A stretch of 64,000 nucleotides of DNA from CBDFNC01 sp965249895. GTDB taxonomy: Bacteria > Pseudomonadota > Gammaproteobacteria > Enterobacterales > CBDFNC01. The stretch lies in the NCBI GenBank assembly GCA_965249895.1, contig CBDFNC010000001.1:806001-870000 (forward strand), read 5' to 3'. Under the pieces are notes generated by a model, which worked only from the letters and a program-made list of their open reading frames with translations, did no database searches and was not told the origin of the DNA. Positions 8,433 through 17,361 of this stretch are shown here, piece after piece (position 1 is the first letter of the stretch; the number at the start of each line of letters is the position of its first letter). Position numbers and translations under genes: made by a program.

Positions 8433-9419
8433 TTATTTCTGCATCATCGACCGGTTCAGGTATTTCGGTGATAGGGACAAGCCCCGCTTGTTTAATTCAG
8501 ACTGACTGAAAAAAAACAGGTTACTAATATGGGGCCTGGGCAGGGTTTCAGCCGGACTGACATCACCTAGCAGGATTTGCCTTGCAAGCACGCCGGCATC
8601 TTCGGCCATACTTCTACCGCTTAACCCCATGCCCGCCATAACCCCATTTTTCCTGACTTGGTTTTTGTGTACTGTAAACACAGGAAGGGGCGAGTGCTGG
8701 GCTAGCCAGCGAGATATATTTTGGGCTGGAATATGCTCTGTCCCTTGATTCATAGCGTAATAACCGGCGACTAATATCGCATCAAAGCCGTCGGCTTGAC
8801 TCATGTTCACTACCTGCTGCCAATGGCTGAATTGGCCCAGGCGTTTCACTCTGGCCTGTATGTTGTCTCCAAAGGTGAATTCATCGACGCCTCCCAGGTC
8901 GACATTGAAGAATGCATTTGCAGTGGTAGATTTTCCGAGCAGTATAAGAACCTTTTTTAAGGGGAGGTTTAAGGATTTTTGCATTTCAAGCAGGGTCCTT
9001 CTGATCAGGGGGTGCTCTAAAATACCTGTGCTATTTTTATAATACCTCAGCCAGGGGTAGTCCTGGTTAATACCTCCGTTTATTCCTAAATAAACAACGG
9101 GAACCTGTTTACCAATACGGGGAAGCATCAGTCGTAGCGCGTTATCATCGGAAAGTAATACCAGGTCTGGTTTTAGCTTTTCGTAAACCAGTAAGGCCTG
9201 ATTGGCAAGATTATCGAACTCGGTACTCGGGAGCTGCTTGGTCTTTAACTCAAACTCATGGACTTGTGCGATACCTATTAACTCAGTCATGATGCCTGCG
9301 TATATTTCGTTCACCCAAACTGGCCGACTATCCCGGCTATAGCTATGGATTAACAGGACCCGATAATTAGCATAAACCGAAGGGGCGACGAGTATAAACA
9401 GCAATAGAAATTTCCACAT
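8433..9419 (-). CDS. Periplasmic ABC-type substrate-binding protein (ABC_sub_bind-like), orphan
   Basis: Predicted periplasmic protein of 328 aa. The signal peptide is residues 1-17 (PSVYAN cleavage area). It has the two-lobe layout of the ABC_sub_bind family: YRVLLIHSYSRD at the N-terminus, KPDLVLLSDDNALR near 85, VPVVYLGINGG near 110, KKVLILLGKSTTA near 155, DAILVAGYYAMNQGTEH near 215 and VFTVHKNQVRKNGVMAG near 250. There is no permease or ATPase gene nearby. It lies 79 bases downstream of, and in line with, a chemoreceptor gene. This fits a role in ligand sensing more than in transport, but the ligand is unknown. Start and frame are clear. Confidence 0.75.
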   Translation of the reverse strand: MWKFLLLFILVAPSVYANYRVLLIHSYSRDSRPVWVNEIYAGIMTELIGIAQVHEFELKTKQLPSTEFDNLANQALLVYEKLKPDLVLLSDDNALRLMLPRIGKQVPVVYLGINGGINQDYPWLRYYKNSTGILEHPLIRRTLLEMQKSLNLPLKKVLILLGKSTTANAFFNVDLGGVDEFTFGDNIQARVKRLGQFSHWQQVVNMSQADGFDAILVAGYYAMNQGTEHIPAQNISRWLAQHSPLPVFTVHKNQVRKNGVMAGMGLSGRSMAEDAGVLARQILLGDVSPAETLPRPHISNLFFFSQSELNKRGLSLSPKYLNRSMMQK

Positions 9420-9468
9420 AAGAAATATCTTTTAATACGGCACTAGTCTCAGTTTAGTGGATTATTTT

Positions 9469-9495
9469 GGTCCCTGGTTCTTGCAACCAGGGACC
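9469..9495 (-). other. Intercistronic hairpin between chemoreceptor and binding-protein genes
   Basis: GGTCCCTGGTT and AACCAGGGACC form a perfect 11-bp stem with a 5-base loop, starting 3 bases after the chemoreceptor stop. On the minus strand the next bases are A-rich rather than T-rich. It is therefore more likely an mRNA-stability or attenuation element than a full terminator. Confidence 0.6.
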
Positions 9496-9498
9496 TTG

Positions 9499-11385
9499 TC
9501 AGGCCTTGTACAGTCCCAGGTGCTTTTCCTGCTCATTAACCTGAGTCACCACTTCCTGACATAGTTCCATTTGTTTTTCGGCGCCATTAACCACGGATTG
9601 GCTGATATCCCGGATATTGGTGGTATTGCGGTTTATTTCTTCAGTGGTGGAACTTTGTTGCTCCGCCGCAGCTGCAATTTGTAAATTCATTTCGTTAATT
9701 TGTCCAATGGCATCCTGGATCTTAGCCAGCACATCATTTGCACTCACCGCGTCTTGCGCCGTTTGGTTAGCAGATGTTTGGCTGCGTTCAATCATTTGTA
9801 CGGCCTGGCTTACACCAGACTGTAACTGGTCAATCATATCCCTGATTTCACTGGTGGACTCTTGAGTTCTCGATGCCAGCGAGCGGACCTCGTCTGCAAC
9901 CACGGCAAAACCCCGGCCCGATTCACCAGCCCTGGCGGCTTCGATGGCCGCGTTAAGCGCCAGTAAGTTAGTTTGATCTGCAATGCCGGTGATCACCTGC
10001 AAGATAGATTCGATATTGGCGCTGAAGCGAGCCATTTCATTTACTGTGGTAACTGCTCCCTCCATTTCACTGGCTAGCTTTTCAATCGCCTGGGTTGTTT
10101 GTGAAACTGTCTGTACGCCATGTTCAACGGCGGTTTCTGCACTGCCGGCGGCTTCCGCTGCCCTTTGCGCATTGCCTGCGACTTCATCGGCGCTGGAAGC
10201 CATTTGCGTCATGGCGGTTGCCAATTGATCCAGCTCTCCCAGCTGTTGATGGAGTTGCCGGGACGAGTTGGTAGCTTCATTCGAGGTGCTTTCGGTGCTT
10301 CCCTTGACCTCAGAAGAGAGCGCTTTGACCGAACTAAGCAACTGCTGAAGGGAGGCGATGAACTGATTAAACTGCTTAGCCACCTGGCCAAACTCGTCGT
10401 TAGAGGTAACGGGCAAACGCTGGGTTAAGTCACCATCCCCACTGTTTATTTCCCTGAGCGAGTGTTGTAACTCGGTAAGGGGTTTAAGTAAGCGCTGCAT
10501 TACCGTGACCAATACCAGCATGCTTGCTATTACGCCGATAATAACGCCGATCACGGCTCTCCAACCGAGGGCCTTTACCTCCGCAAACATAAGGTCTGCA
10601 TCTAATACAGCCCCCACATACCAATTCATTCCCGGCAAGCCTTCTACCGGCTTAAATGCTACATATAGGTGCTTATCCTGGGTTGCTATATATTTTGGCT
10701 CGGAGGCAAGGCCGGGCGCCTGGCCATCAAACAGACTGGATATTTTTTTGCCGTTAAACTGCTCGTCCGGGTGGCTGATAATAGTGCCATCTTTATCCAT
10801 TAACAGGGCATAACCTGTATTGTTAAAGCTAACCGCATTTAACGCTTTGGATACGGCGGCCAGGCTAAGGTCTCCACCGAACGCTCCTTTAAGCTGGCCT
10901 TTATCGCTTAACTTGGCGACGGCGGATATTAGGATTTCACCGGTTTCCGCGTCGGGATAAGGTTTGGTCATCACTGCCTGGTTATTATTAACCGCGTCTT
11001 GCCACCAGGGGCGCTTTCTCGCATCCCAGTTATTAGGGTTCCAGCTCGGGTCATTTGTTATTGCTTTACCGTCAGTTTTAAGACCGCCAAAAATGAGCAG
11101 AAACTCGCTTTTTAGTAGTGGGCTATCGAAGCTCCGCTGGATAGTTGCGGCGGAAAAGTCGGTGTCTATATTCTGTGCAACTAAATCAATTAAACCAAGC
11201 TTACCCTTGAGCCAGTTGGCTACTAAATTAGTCAAAGCCTGGGTTTCTTCCTGCATGGCTAGCCGGCTTTGTGTTTCTAGGATATTTTTTACTGACTGAT
11301 ATTGGTTCCATGACAACAATCCAACAGCGATTAATAACACTGCGGAAGCAACCAAGCCAACTTTATGGGCGACTTTCATATACAA
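9499..11385 (-). CDS. Methyl-accepting chemotaxis protein with dCache sensor
   Basis: Inner-membrane chemoreceptor, 628 aa. The first membrane helix is at about residues 8-28. A periplasmic dCache-type sensor follows at about 35-270, with WNPNNWDARKRPWWQ and TGYALLMDKDGTIISHP as typical Cache elements. The second helix is at about 277-297 and the HAMP domain at about 298-352. The signalling domain runs to the end, with the conserved hairpin tip DQTNLLALNAAIEAARAGE near 468-486. No C-terminal CheR pentapeptide is present. dCache receptors often bind amino acids or carboxylates; the ligand is not readable here. The binding-protein gene at 8433-9419 may be co-transcribed. Confidence 0.93.
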   Translation of the reverse strand: MYMKVAHKVGLVASAVLLIAVGLLSWNQYQSVKNILETQSRLAMQEETQALTNLVANWLKGKLGLIDLVAQNIDTDFSAATIQRSFDSPLLKSEFLLIFGGLKTDGKAITNDPSWNPNNWDARKRPWWQDAVNNNQAVMTKPYPDAETGEILISAVAKLSDKGQLKGAFGGDLSLAAVSKALNAVSFNNTGYALLMDKDGTIISHPDEQFNGKKISSLFDGQAPGLASEPKYIATQDKHLYVAFKPVEGLPGMNWYVGAVLDADLMFAEVKALGWRAVIGVIIGVIASMLVLVTVMQRLLKPLTELQHSLREINSGDGDLTQRLPVTSNDEFGQVAKQFNQFIASLQQLLSSVKALSSEVKGSTESTSNEATNSSRQLHQQLGELDQLATAMTQMASSADEVAGNAQRAAEAAGSAETAVEHGVQTVSQTTQAIEKLASEMEGAVTTVNEMARFSANIESILQVITGIADQTNLLALNAAIEAARAGESGRGFAVVADEVRSLASRTQESTSEIRDMIDQLQSGVSQAVQMIERSQTSANQTAQDAVSANDVLAKIQDAIGQINEMNLQIAAAAEQQSSTTEEINRNTTNIRDISQSVVNGAEKQMELCQEVVTQVNEQEKHLGLYKA

Positions 11386-11687
11386 CTAGCCTGTTTAGAT
11401 GAAAAGATCTGATATTAAGTGTAATTGCTAATTTAATATTCTGTGTAGTAGGTAAAAATCAGCTCGATGAGGTTATTCTATGTTGGTTATTTGTATCAAA
11501 GAATAACCTTCATATAGTCAATGCATTAGGGAAAGATGCTTTACAAAGGAGATAAATATACAAGGCGCTAAAACGTGACTGAAAACGATTTCATCGCGGG
11601 TTATTTGTCGTGCACAAGCAAGTTGTTAGTGAAAGGCGGAAATGACCAGGGATGGGATAAATTATGGATGGAGGCTGGTTACTCCCC
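11386..11687. other. Intergenic region upstream of chemoreceptor and downstream of GntR gene
   Basis: These 302 bases contain only short frames (the best, from ATG 11535, is under 15 codons) and no recognisable repeat or RNA. The AT-rich part next to 11386-11500 should carry the chemoreceptor promoter. No gene is supported. Confidence 0.5.
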
Positions 11688-12590
11688 TCATGTTTCCATT
11701 GAGCCGTAAGTACGCTTCATGACTCTTACATCATTTTCCAACAACTCTTTGAGTTTTATCGCCGCCTCTTGATTATCTCCGGACAGCAGTAGTTCTAAAA
11801 TGGTTAAACGCCGACCACAGGCTTTTTTCACATTAGTTTGTAAATGCATGGATACCTGATCTGTCGCACGTCTTAACCTGTTTTGTTGGCGCATGGCTCC
11901 CAAGAGAAAACGGTTGCCTGAGCAGGATACCAGTAATTCATGAAAGTCGGCGCTTAGGTCGAAAAGCTGTCTGGGGGTCACAGAATCCGGCTCGGCAATG
12001 GCGGCTAGCTGCCTGCTCTTACAGGATTCAAGCTCGGACCTATCCAACAACCAGTCCTCTTCCAAAAGGGCCGCGGGTTCAAATATCAGGCGAAAACGAT
12101 AACTTTCTAAATGGCTGCGAACTTCGTTCAGGGTACTTTCAACCATCCATTTATAACCGAGTCCACGGATCACTATGGAGTCCGCTTCTAATTGCATCAA
12201 TAGCTGACGAATGGACGTGCGACTGGCGCCGTAGCGGGTTTGTAACTCAGTTTCGGAAAAGGTATGGCTTAACTTGCCAAAGAAAAGATCCTTCAGGATC
12301 TGAAGGTAAAGGCTTTCCTGTTCATTGTCTTGTTTGCTCTGAGTATCGAAGCCGATTATTTCACTGGCGTCCATGGCCAGGGCAAATCCCCGGTATGGCA
12401 GGGTTTGGGTGATCCCTAGCTGCTGTAAATAGGTGAGAGCAGCGCGTACCGGGGTTCTGGATACATTAAAGCGTTGAGCCACAGTAGATTCAGCTAACTT
12501 AGTATTTTTAAGTGCTTTTTCACCTTTCAGCCAATAGACAATTTGGTTTGCCAGAATTTTTTGTAGTGGAGTGATTTTATGCTCTGTCAT
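11688..12590 (-). CDS. GntR-family regulator with two winged-helix segments and FCD domain
   Basis: Transcription factor of 300 aa. Two helix-turn-helix segments are visible. The first (about residues 8-70) has AQRFNVSRTPVRAALTYL; the second (about 92-150) has ETELQTRYGASRTSIRQLLMQL. Both resemble the GntR recognition helix (SRTPVREAL-like). The C-terminal part (about 160-290) is an all-helical FCD-type effector domain with the usual FHELLVSCSGN segment. Standard FadR/FCD regulators have only one such HTH and about 220-250 aa. It is divergent from the TonB receptor across 152 bases, making that receptor its probable target. Confidence 0.82.
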   Translation of the reverse strand: MTEHKITPLQKILANQIVYWLKGEKALKNTKLAESTVAQRFNVSRTPVRAALTYLQQLGITQTLPYRGFALAMDASEIIGFDTQSKQDNEQESLYLQILKDLFFGKLSHTFSETELQTRYGASRTSIRQLLMQLEADSIVIRGLGYKWMVESTLNEVRSHLESYRFRLIFEPAALLEEDWLLDRSELESCKSRQLAAIAEPDSVTPRQLFDLSADFHELLVSCSGNRFLLGAMRQQNRLRRATDQVSMHLQTNVKKACGRRLTILELLLSGDNQEAAIKLKELLENDVRVMKRTYGSMET

Positions 12591-12652
12591 TGTATCTCTT
12601 TGTTCATCCGCAGGCGCTGCTAAATGCTAAACCAAGGAGTATTCTAAAGCTA

Positions 12653-12673
12653 GTATTTTGGTATAGAAAATAC
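12653..12673. promoter_or_regulatory. Inverted repeat, candidate GntR operator
   Basis: GTATTTT and AAAATAC form a perfect 7-bp inverted repeat with a 7-base spacer, in the divergent region between the GntR gene and the TonB receptor. It is a natural candidate for the regulator's binding site; the assignment is an inference from position and symmetry. Confidence 0.4.
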
Positions 12674-12676
12674 GAT

Positions 12677-12691
12677 TGATAATGCTTCTCA
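12677..12691. promoter_or_regulatory. Probable Fur box of the TonB-dependent receptor
   Basis: TGATAAT-G-CTTCTCA matches the 7-1-7 Fur consensus (TGATAAT-N-ATTATCA) at 11 of 14 positions, with a perfect left arm. It lies 51 bases upstream of the receptor start, next to the candidate GntR operator, suggesting combined iron and ligand control. Confidence 0.5.
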
Positions 12692-12742
12692 ATAAGTGTA
12701 GTCTTTTGCTGCCTAAAAATACAATAAATACAGTAGGGAAAC

Positions 12743-14935
12743 ATGTCTCGTTCTTTTAAGTTGTCACCAATATGGGCCGCTATGTTATTCATCGGCGCTA
12801 CCAATGCGCAGCAAATGGTAACGGCTCCAGAAACCCTTGTTGTTACGGCCAACCGTACACCGGCACAAATCTCCGAAATTCCAGGTACCGTCTGGGTTGT
12901 TGATGGGGAAGATATACGCGCCCAGGTCGACTCCGGCACAGATTTTAAAGACGCACTGGCGCAATTAATCCCCAGCCTGGATCCGGGCAGCCAGGGACGA
13001 ACTAATGCGGGTCAGCAAATGCGTGGCCGTTCGGTGCTGGTGATGCTGGATGGTGTTTCACTTAACTCCAGTCGTGGGATCAGCCGTCAGTTTGAGTCAA
13101 TTGATCCGTTTAATATAGAGCGTATCGAAGTGATCTCGGGCGCCACATCCATTTATGGTGGTGACAGCTCAGGCGGAATAGTTAATATCATCACCAAGAA
13201 AGGGGAAGCCGGCGATACGGCTTTTGAAGCTTATGTGGGTGGTAAATCCGGCTTAAATGGCGGTGAAGACTTTGACGGCAAGTTTGCCGGCGCCATTAAA
13301 GGTGGCAACGATACTGGTGATTACCGGGTTTCCCTGGCTTACGCACAAACCCAGGCTTTCTATAATGCCGACGGAAATAAGATCCTACCGGACATCACTC
13401 AGACCTCTTCCCAATACGGTAAACAAATAGATGTGATGGCCAGTGGCGGACTGAATCTGGCGGAGGCTCAGCGGTTAGAGTTCACAGCACAGTATTTTAA
13501 CAATGAGCAGGACAGCGACAGTGGCGCTCATTTTGGTCCTATGTACGCAGGTTTCAAGGATCCCAGCCAGGTTTCGGTCAAAGAAGGGCTGGTGCTGGAT
13601 AACCAGCCAAAAACAGAGCGAACCTACCTGGGTGTGAAATACGCCAATCAGGCATTCCTAGGGCAAAGCCTTTATTTGCAGGGGTATTACCGCGACGAAG
13701 AAATGCAGTTTTATCCTTTCCCCCGGATTAATTCCGGTGATTTGGCCAGCAGCACCATCAGTGCGTCCAATCAGCGAACCCGGGTCTATGGCCTGAAAGC
13801 TGTGATGGTGAGTGAGTTATCCGACTTGTCTACCCAGTTGGTTTATGGGGTGGATGCAGACAGGGAAGAGTTTGAAGCCGACCAGCAGTATTATGATTTT
13901 ATGGCGGCGGCGCAAAGCGGTGGCCTGGTATATAACCCAAGCGTGCAAACTGACCGCTATCCGAATGTGGATGTGGATCAGCTGGCCGCTTTCTTACAGG
14001 CCAAGGTAAACCCAACAGATGACCTTACCATCACAGCGGGTGTACGTTTTCAGTATTCCAATGCCACTATTCCCGACTTTGTCGACGTAAAGCAGCAGTA
14101 TAAGGTGGTATCGGGTCAGTTGGCCTCTGCGGATGCGGTTCCGGGTGGGGAAGCCGATTACAATGAAACCCTGTTTAACCTGGGGGCTATTTACGATTTT
14201 GATAACCCGCACCAGGTATTTGTGAACTTTGCCCAGGCTTTTGATGTGCCGGACCCGGCCAAGTACTACGGGGTAGGCACATATGACGGCTCAGGAAACC
14301 TGCAGAAGGGGATCAGCATAGCCGACAACAAGGCGTCTGGCATTAGAACCGACTCTTATGAAGCGGGCTGGCGTTACGCCGGGGAGGCTCTGAACAGCCA
14401 GGTGTCCGCTTATTATTCTTTGTCAGACAGCCGAATTAAAAACAGTACCAAACGTCTGACCGTCACCCAGGTAGATGAAGACAAACGGGTATACGGCATA
14501 GAAGCGCAGGTGAATTATGCTCTGGCACAAGACTGGTTTATGGGAGTAAACGGTCACCTGGTGCGTACTGAAATCAACAGTGACGGCGAGTGGAAAAAAG
14601 AGACTGTTATGCGAGCCAGTACGGATAAGTTGGCAGCACACATAGGCTGGAATCCTAACGAGCTGGCCCTGAGACTACAAGGTATGCAGATCTTTGACTA
14701 TGAAGACGAAGCCAAGCGTAAATTGGAAGGTTATTTCGTCGCAGACCTGCTAGGCAGTTATGAATTGCCCACGGGTAAGCTGAACTTTGGTATCAATAAC
14801 CTGTTTAATGAAAATTACGAAACCATCTGGAGCCAGAGGGCGCAACCCTGGTATGTGAGGCTGACCGATCCGGCCGTAGTGACCTTCCAGGGCCGGGGCC
14901 GTACCTATTCCGTTAGTTATTCCCTGGACTTCTGA
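12743..14935 (+). CDS. TonB-dependent outer-membrane receptor
   Basis: Outer-membrane active-transport receptor, 730 aa, normal length. The signal peptide is residues 1-22 (GATNAQQ). A TonB box-like segment ETLVVTANR is at about 30-38. The plug domain (about 40-160) includes RGRSVLVMLDGVSLNSS, NIERIEVISGATSIYGG and GGIVNIITKKG. A 22-strand barrel fills the rest, ending in the aromatic VSYSLDF expected for outer-membrane insertion. A Fur box and nearby iron-uptake genes suggest a siderophore or similar chelate as substrate, but the divergent GntR/FCD regulator could indicate an organic-acid-like inducer. The substrate is undetermined. Confidence 0.92.
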   Translation: MSRSFKLSPIWAAMLFIGATNAQQMVTAPETLVVTANRTPAQISEIPGTVWVVDGEDIRAQVDSGTDFKDALAQLIPSLDPGSQGRTNAGQQMRGRSVLVMLDGVSLNSSRGISRQFESIDPFNIERIEVISGATSIYGGDSSGGIVNIITKKGEAGDTAFEAYVGGKSGLNGGEDFDGKFAGAIKGGNDTGDYRVSLAYAQTQAFYNADGNKILPDITQTSSQYGKQIDVMASGGLNLAEAQRLEFTAQYFNNEQDSDSGAHFGPMYAGFKDPSQVSVKEGLVLDNQPKTERTYLGVKYANQAFLGQSLYLQGYYRDEEMQFYPFPRINSGDLASSTISASNQRTRVYGLKAVMVSELSDLSTQLVYGVDADREEFEADQQYYDFMAAAQSGGLVYNPSVQTDRYPNVDVDQLAAFLQAKVNPTDDLTITAGVRFQYSNATIPDFVDVKQQYKVVSGQLASADAVPGGEADYNETLFNLGAIYDFDNPHQVFVNFAQAFDVPDPAKYYGVGTYDGSGNLQKGISIADNKASGIRTDSYEAGWRYAGEALNSQVSAYYSLSDSRIKNSTKRLTVTQVDEDKRVYGIEAQVNYALAQDWFMGVNGHLVRTEINSDGEWKKETVMRASTDKLAAHIGWNPNELALRLQGMQIFDYEDEAKRKLEGYFVADLLGSYELPTGKLNFGINNLFNENYETIWSQRAQPWYVRLTDPAVVTFQGRGRTYSVSYSLDF

Positions 14936-14941
14936 TCAGCT

Positions 14942-14984
14942 CCTGTGGCCTGAGTGGTTTTGTTAAAACCGTCCAGGCCACAGG
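14942..14984 (+). terminator. Long hairpin after the TonB-dependent receptor
   Basis: Two 20-base arms (CCTGTGGCCTG... / ...CAGGCCACAGG) pair at 17 of 20 positions around a 3-base loop, 6 bases after the receptor stop codon. The downstream sequence CTATTTTCC is only weakly T-rich. The remaining bases to 15196 show no other structure that I recognise. Confidence 0.6.
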
Positions 14985-15196
14985 CTATTTTCCACCTTAT
15001 GCCATTCGTACGTCTAACCTATCTTGTCAAAGATAAAGTCACCTGAACCTCACGCAGTGGCAACTGACGCTCTGTGGTTTAGACCTGTTATGGGGCGATT
15101 TCCTGGTTGTCACTTCGGCTAGTGGTTACTTAATGTTGTTGATCCCGGTTGGTTACTGAGCCAGCCGTGGTACTTAAATCTGCAGGTGTTGACCTT

Positions 15197-15793
15197 ATGA
15201 TCGAAAAAATAAATCAACGGGTGTCTTATCATGCCCATGAGTTAACAGGACCAGCCCCAAGCCGGGAAGAATTGGCACAAATTCTCTCCACCGTGACCAG
15301 TACGCCAGATCACGGCAACCTGAAGCCCTGGCAGTTACTGATTATTGAGGCCGACAGTATCGATCACTTTTGCGATACCTTACTAGACTACTGGCTTACC
15401 CAGCACCCAGAGGGTCACGATGGGCATGCCAGGCGATTACTGAATTATGTGAAGCAGGCACCGATGATCATTTTGGTTTCCGCCCGGGTGAGGAGAAATC
15501 ATCCTGTTTGTGAAATGGACCAGGTGCTATCCGCAGCTGCTGCCTGTCAGAATATCCTACTGGCTACCGATGGGCTGGGCTATGGTGGTATTTGGTATAG
15601 TACTGAAGTGGCTAATGATGTGGAGCTAAAAAAGTGTCTGGGGCTTAATGCCTGTGACCGGCCCGTGGGTTTATTAATCTTGGGCACTCCTATATCAGAC
15701 AAGCGAGTGCAACGTAGTGATGTTAGGTCGCTATGCCAGTTCTGGTCAAAAGGAGAGTTAAAAGCCTGGGATAAGAAAAACCAAGATATGTAA
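15197..15793 (+). CDS. Nitroreductase-family flavoprotein (YdjA-like)
   Basis: FMN-dependent oxidoreductase of the nitroreductase superfamily, about 198 aa from ATG 15197. That start gives the usual N-terminus MIEKINQRVS; the frame also extends upstream to a GTG at 15149 without family similarity. FMN-contact features include APSREEL, TSTPDHGNLKPWQLLII (the TPDHG.L.PW pattern of YdjA-type proteins) and GLGYGGIWYST near residue 130. YdjA-type enzymes are small, single-domain NAD(P)H-dependent reductases of unclear physiological substrate. It stands alone between an iron receptor and two gene remnants. Confidence 0.82.
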   Translation: MIEKINQRVSYHAHELTGPAPSREELAQILSTVTSTPDHGNLKPWQLLIIEADSIDHFCDTLLDYWLTQHPEGHDGHARRLLNYVKQAPMIILVSARVRRNHPVCEMDQVLSAAAACQNILLATDGLGYGGIWYSTEVANDVELKKCLGLNACDRPVGLLILGTPISDKRVQRSDVRSLCQFWSKGELKAWDKKNQDM

Positions 15794-15844
15794 CCCAACT
15801 ATTGTGGATTGTTGGCGTTATTTTCCATTGGCGGCAATTTCTGA

Positions 15845-16186
15845 CTGAGCCTCAAGATAAAATGTCCAAAAACCATAGATATTTATAGTTATTCAGACGT
15901 GTTATTTAAAGTCTTGTCCAACCTCCTGGTAAACAGTTTCGAGCATGCTTTTGTTGACGGTAGCGAAGACAACCGGGTGGAGATTGAGGTGGAGGAGCAG
16001 CAAGAGCAGATTTCTCTTAGTTACCGAGATAACGGCATTGGGCTGTGTGGAAAGTCTGAACAACAATTACTGATGCCTTTCTCCGGCATCGATGTAGGTA
16101 CTTCCAATACTGGTCTGGGTTTAGCCATAGCTCATAGCCTGTTAAGGCATAAGCTACTAGGTGAAATAGCCATAAATACAAAATAA
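15845..16186 (+). pseudogene. Histidine kinase remnant (HATPase domain only)
   Basis: About 110 residues of a sensor-kinase ATP-binding domain, open in frame from 15845 with no plausible start codon and no upstream dimerisation or sensor domain. The N box (KVLSNLLVNSFEHAF), G1 box (YRDNGIGL) and G2 box (NTGLGLAIAHSL) are all present. The C-terminal end (GEIAINTK) stops before the final strands of the domain. The piece is truncated at both ends and is a fossil of a kinase gene rather than a functional protein. Confidence 0.8.
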
Positions 16187-16387
16187 AATCAAGGTCTTGA
16201 AGCATTTATTAAATTCAGGAAAAATGTCGATGAGAGCGCTGCACAGTTGCACTAGAGCCACCCAAATATATTCCTTTCCGAGAGCCTTATCGTAATCCAA
16301 CGCCAAATGTAAATAGTTCGCAATAAGAGTTTTAAAATTGGCGCCAATTGTATAGGGTTGCCGCGCATTGAATCAAGGGAATATAAC

Positions 16388-17261
16388 ATGACAACAAGAT
16401 GCGGTGGAAAAATGGGCCAAAAATTCACGCGAGTATTTATCTCTGTTGCCCTGGCATTATCGGGTTAAACCGTTTTTGCACAGGAAACAGAAACCCTGCT
16501 GGTGCTTGGCGAGAAAACTAAAGGGTATGCTTCGGATAGCAGCTACAGTGGCATGAAAAATCAGGCTTACCCTAGCTTGGCCAATATTGAGCCTATCGAA
16601 GTAGTGAAAGACCCTGCCGGTGCGGGTGGATTAATCAATCTGGTAACCAAAAAAGCCGATGGCGCCGATGTGGCTAAGATCACCCTACATGGTGGCAGCG
16701 ATAAGCAGGCTGGTATTGCGGCTGATTTTGGCACCGCTTTTAGTCAGGGTTTTAATGGCCGTATTAACCTGGAATATAAGGCCGGGGATACCCATGTGGA
16801 CAACCGGGATTATAAAACCCTGTTTATCGCCCCCACCTTACGTTGGAACCTGGCAGCAGATTCCCAGCTGGATCTGGATGTTGAATACCCGGATCAAGAA
16901 GTAGTGCCATATCGTGGTGTGCCTGCGGTAAATGGCAAACCTATCGATGTGGATCCCAGTACTTCCTATGCCAGCTCCAGTGATTTCCAAAAATGACTCC
17001 CTGATGGGGGCCCTGACTCTGAGGCATGAATTCAACAGCGATATCCAGTGGCTTAATAAGGCCTACTACAGCCGGGTGAACCTGGTCAGCCGCTATTGCT
17101 CGCAACTAATTGCCATCAATGGGGGCAGGGCTCCCTCTCAGGGATCAACCCGAGAAAGATTAAATACTGATTTGGTTCGTGAGTTATTTGATATTAAAGC
17201 AAATAAGATCCCTTTTTCCCTGGGTTATGACCTGGTTGAGCCTGTTTCAGTCAGCAGTTGA
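16388..17261 (+). pseudogene. TonB-dependent siderophore receptor pseudogene
   Basis: The wreck starts with ATG 16388 and a signal peptide that is interrupted in frame by TAA at 16466-16468 (ALALSG-stop-TVFAQ). It continues with the TonB box-like region ETLLVLGEKTKGYASDSSYSGMK. Most of the plug is missing: the text jumps to LANIEPIEVVKDPAGAGGLINLVTKK, so about 80 residues and the usual LYG turn have been lost. A one-base loss in the A-run at 16988-16993 shifts the frame at SSSDFQK/NDSLMGALTLRHEF. The barrel ends at 17261 after a few strands. These are at least four independent lesions. The parent was a ferric-siderophore receptor, different from the intact one at 12743. Confidence 0.88.
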
Positions 17262-17305
17262 GAAAAATCATCTGCAATTTAGTGAATAATAGATTGAGAT
17301 CTTAA

Positions 17306-17320
17306 TGTAAATGATTATCA
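17306..17320. promoter_or_regulatory. Fur box of the TonB energy-transduction operon
   Basis: TGTAAAT-G-ATTATCA matches 12 of 14 positions of the 7-1-7 Fur consensus, with a perfect right arm. It lies 41 bases upstream of the GTG start at 17362 and is the clearest Fur site in the window, indicating iron repression of the six-gene operon that follows. Confidence 0.7.
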
Positions 17321-17361
17321 TACACAGCAAGTTTAATATCGTAAATTTAAGTAGGATCAAG

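Noticed and set aside
12604..12939. 111-aa minus-strand frame across the divergent promoter and receptor start
   Set aside because: It overlaps the signal peptide of the receptor antisense, has no family features, and covers the Fur box and operator.
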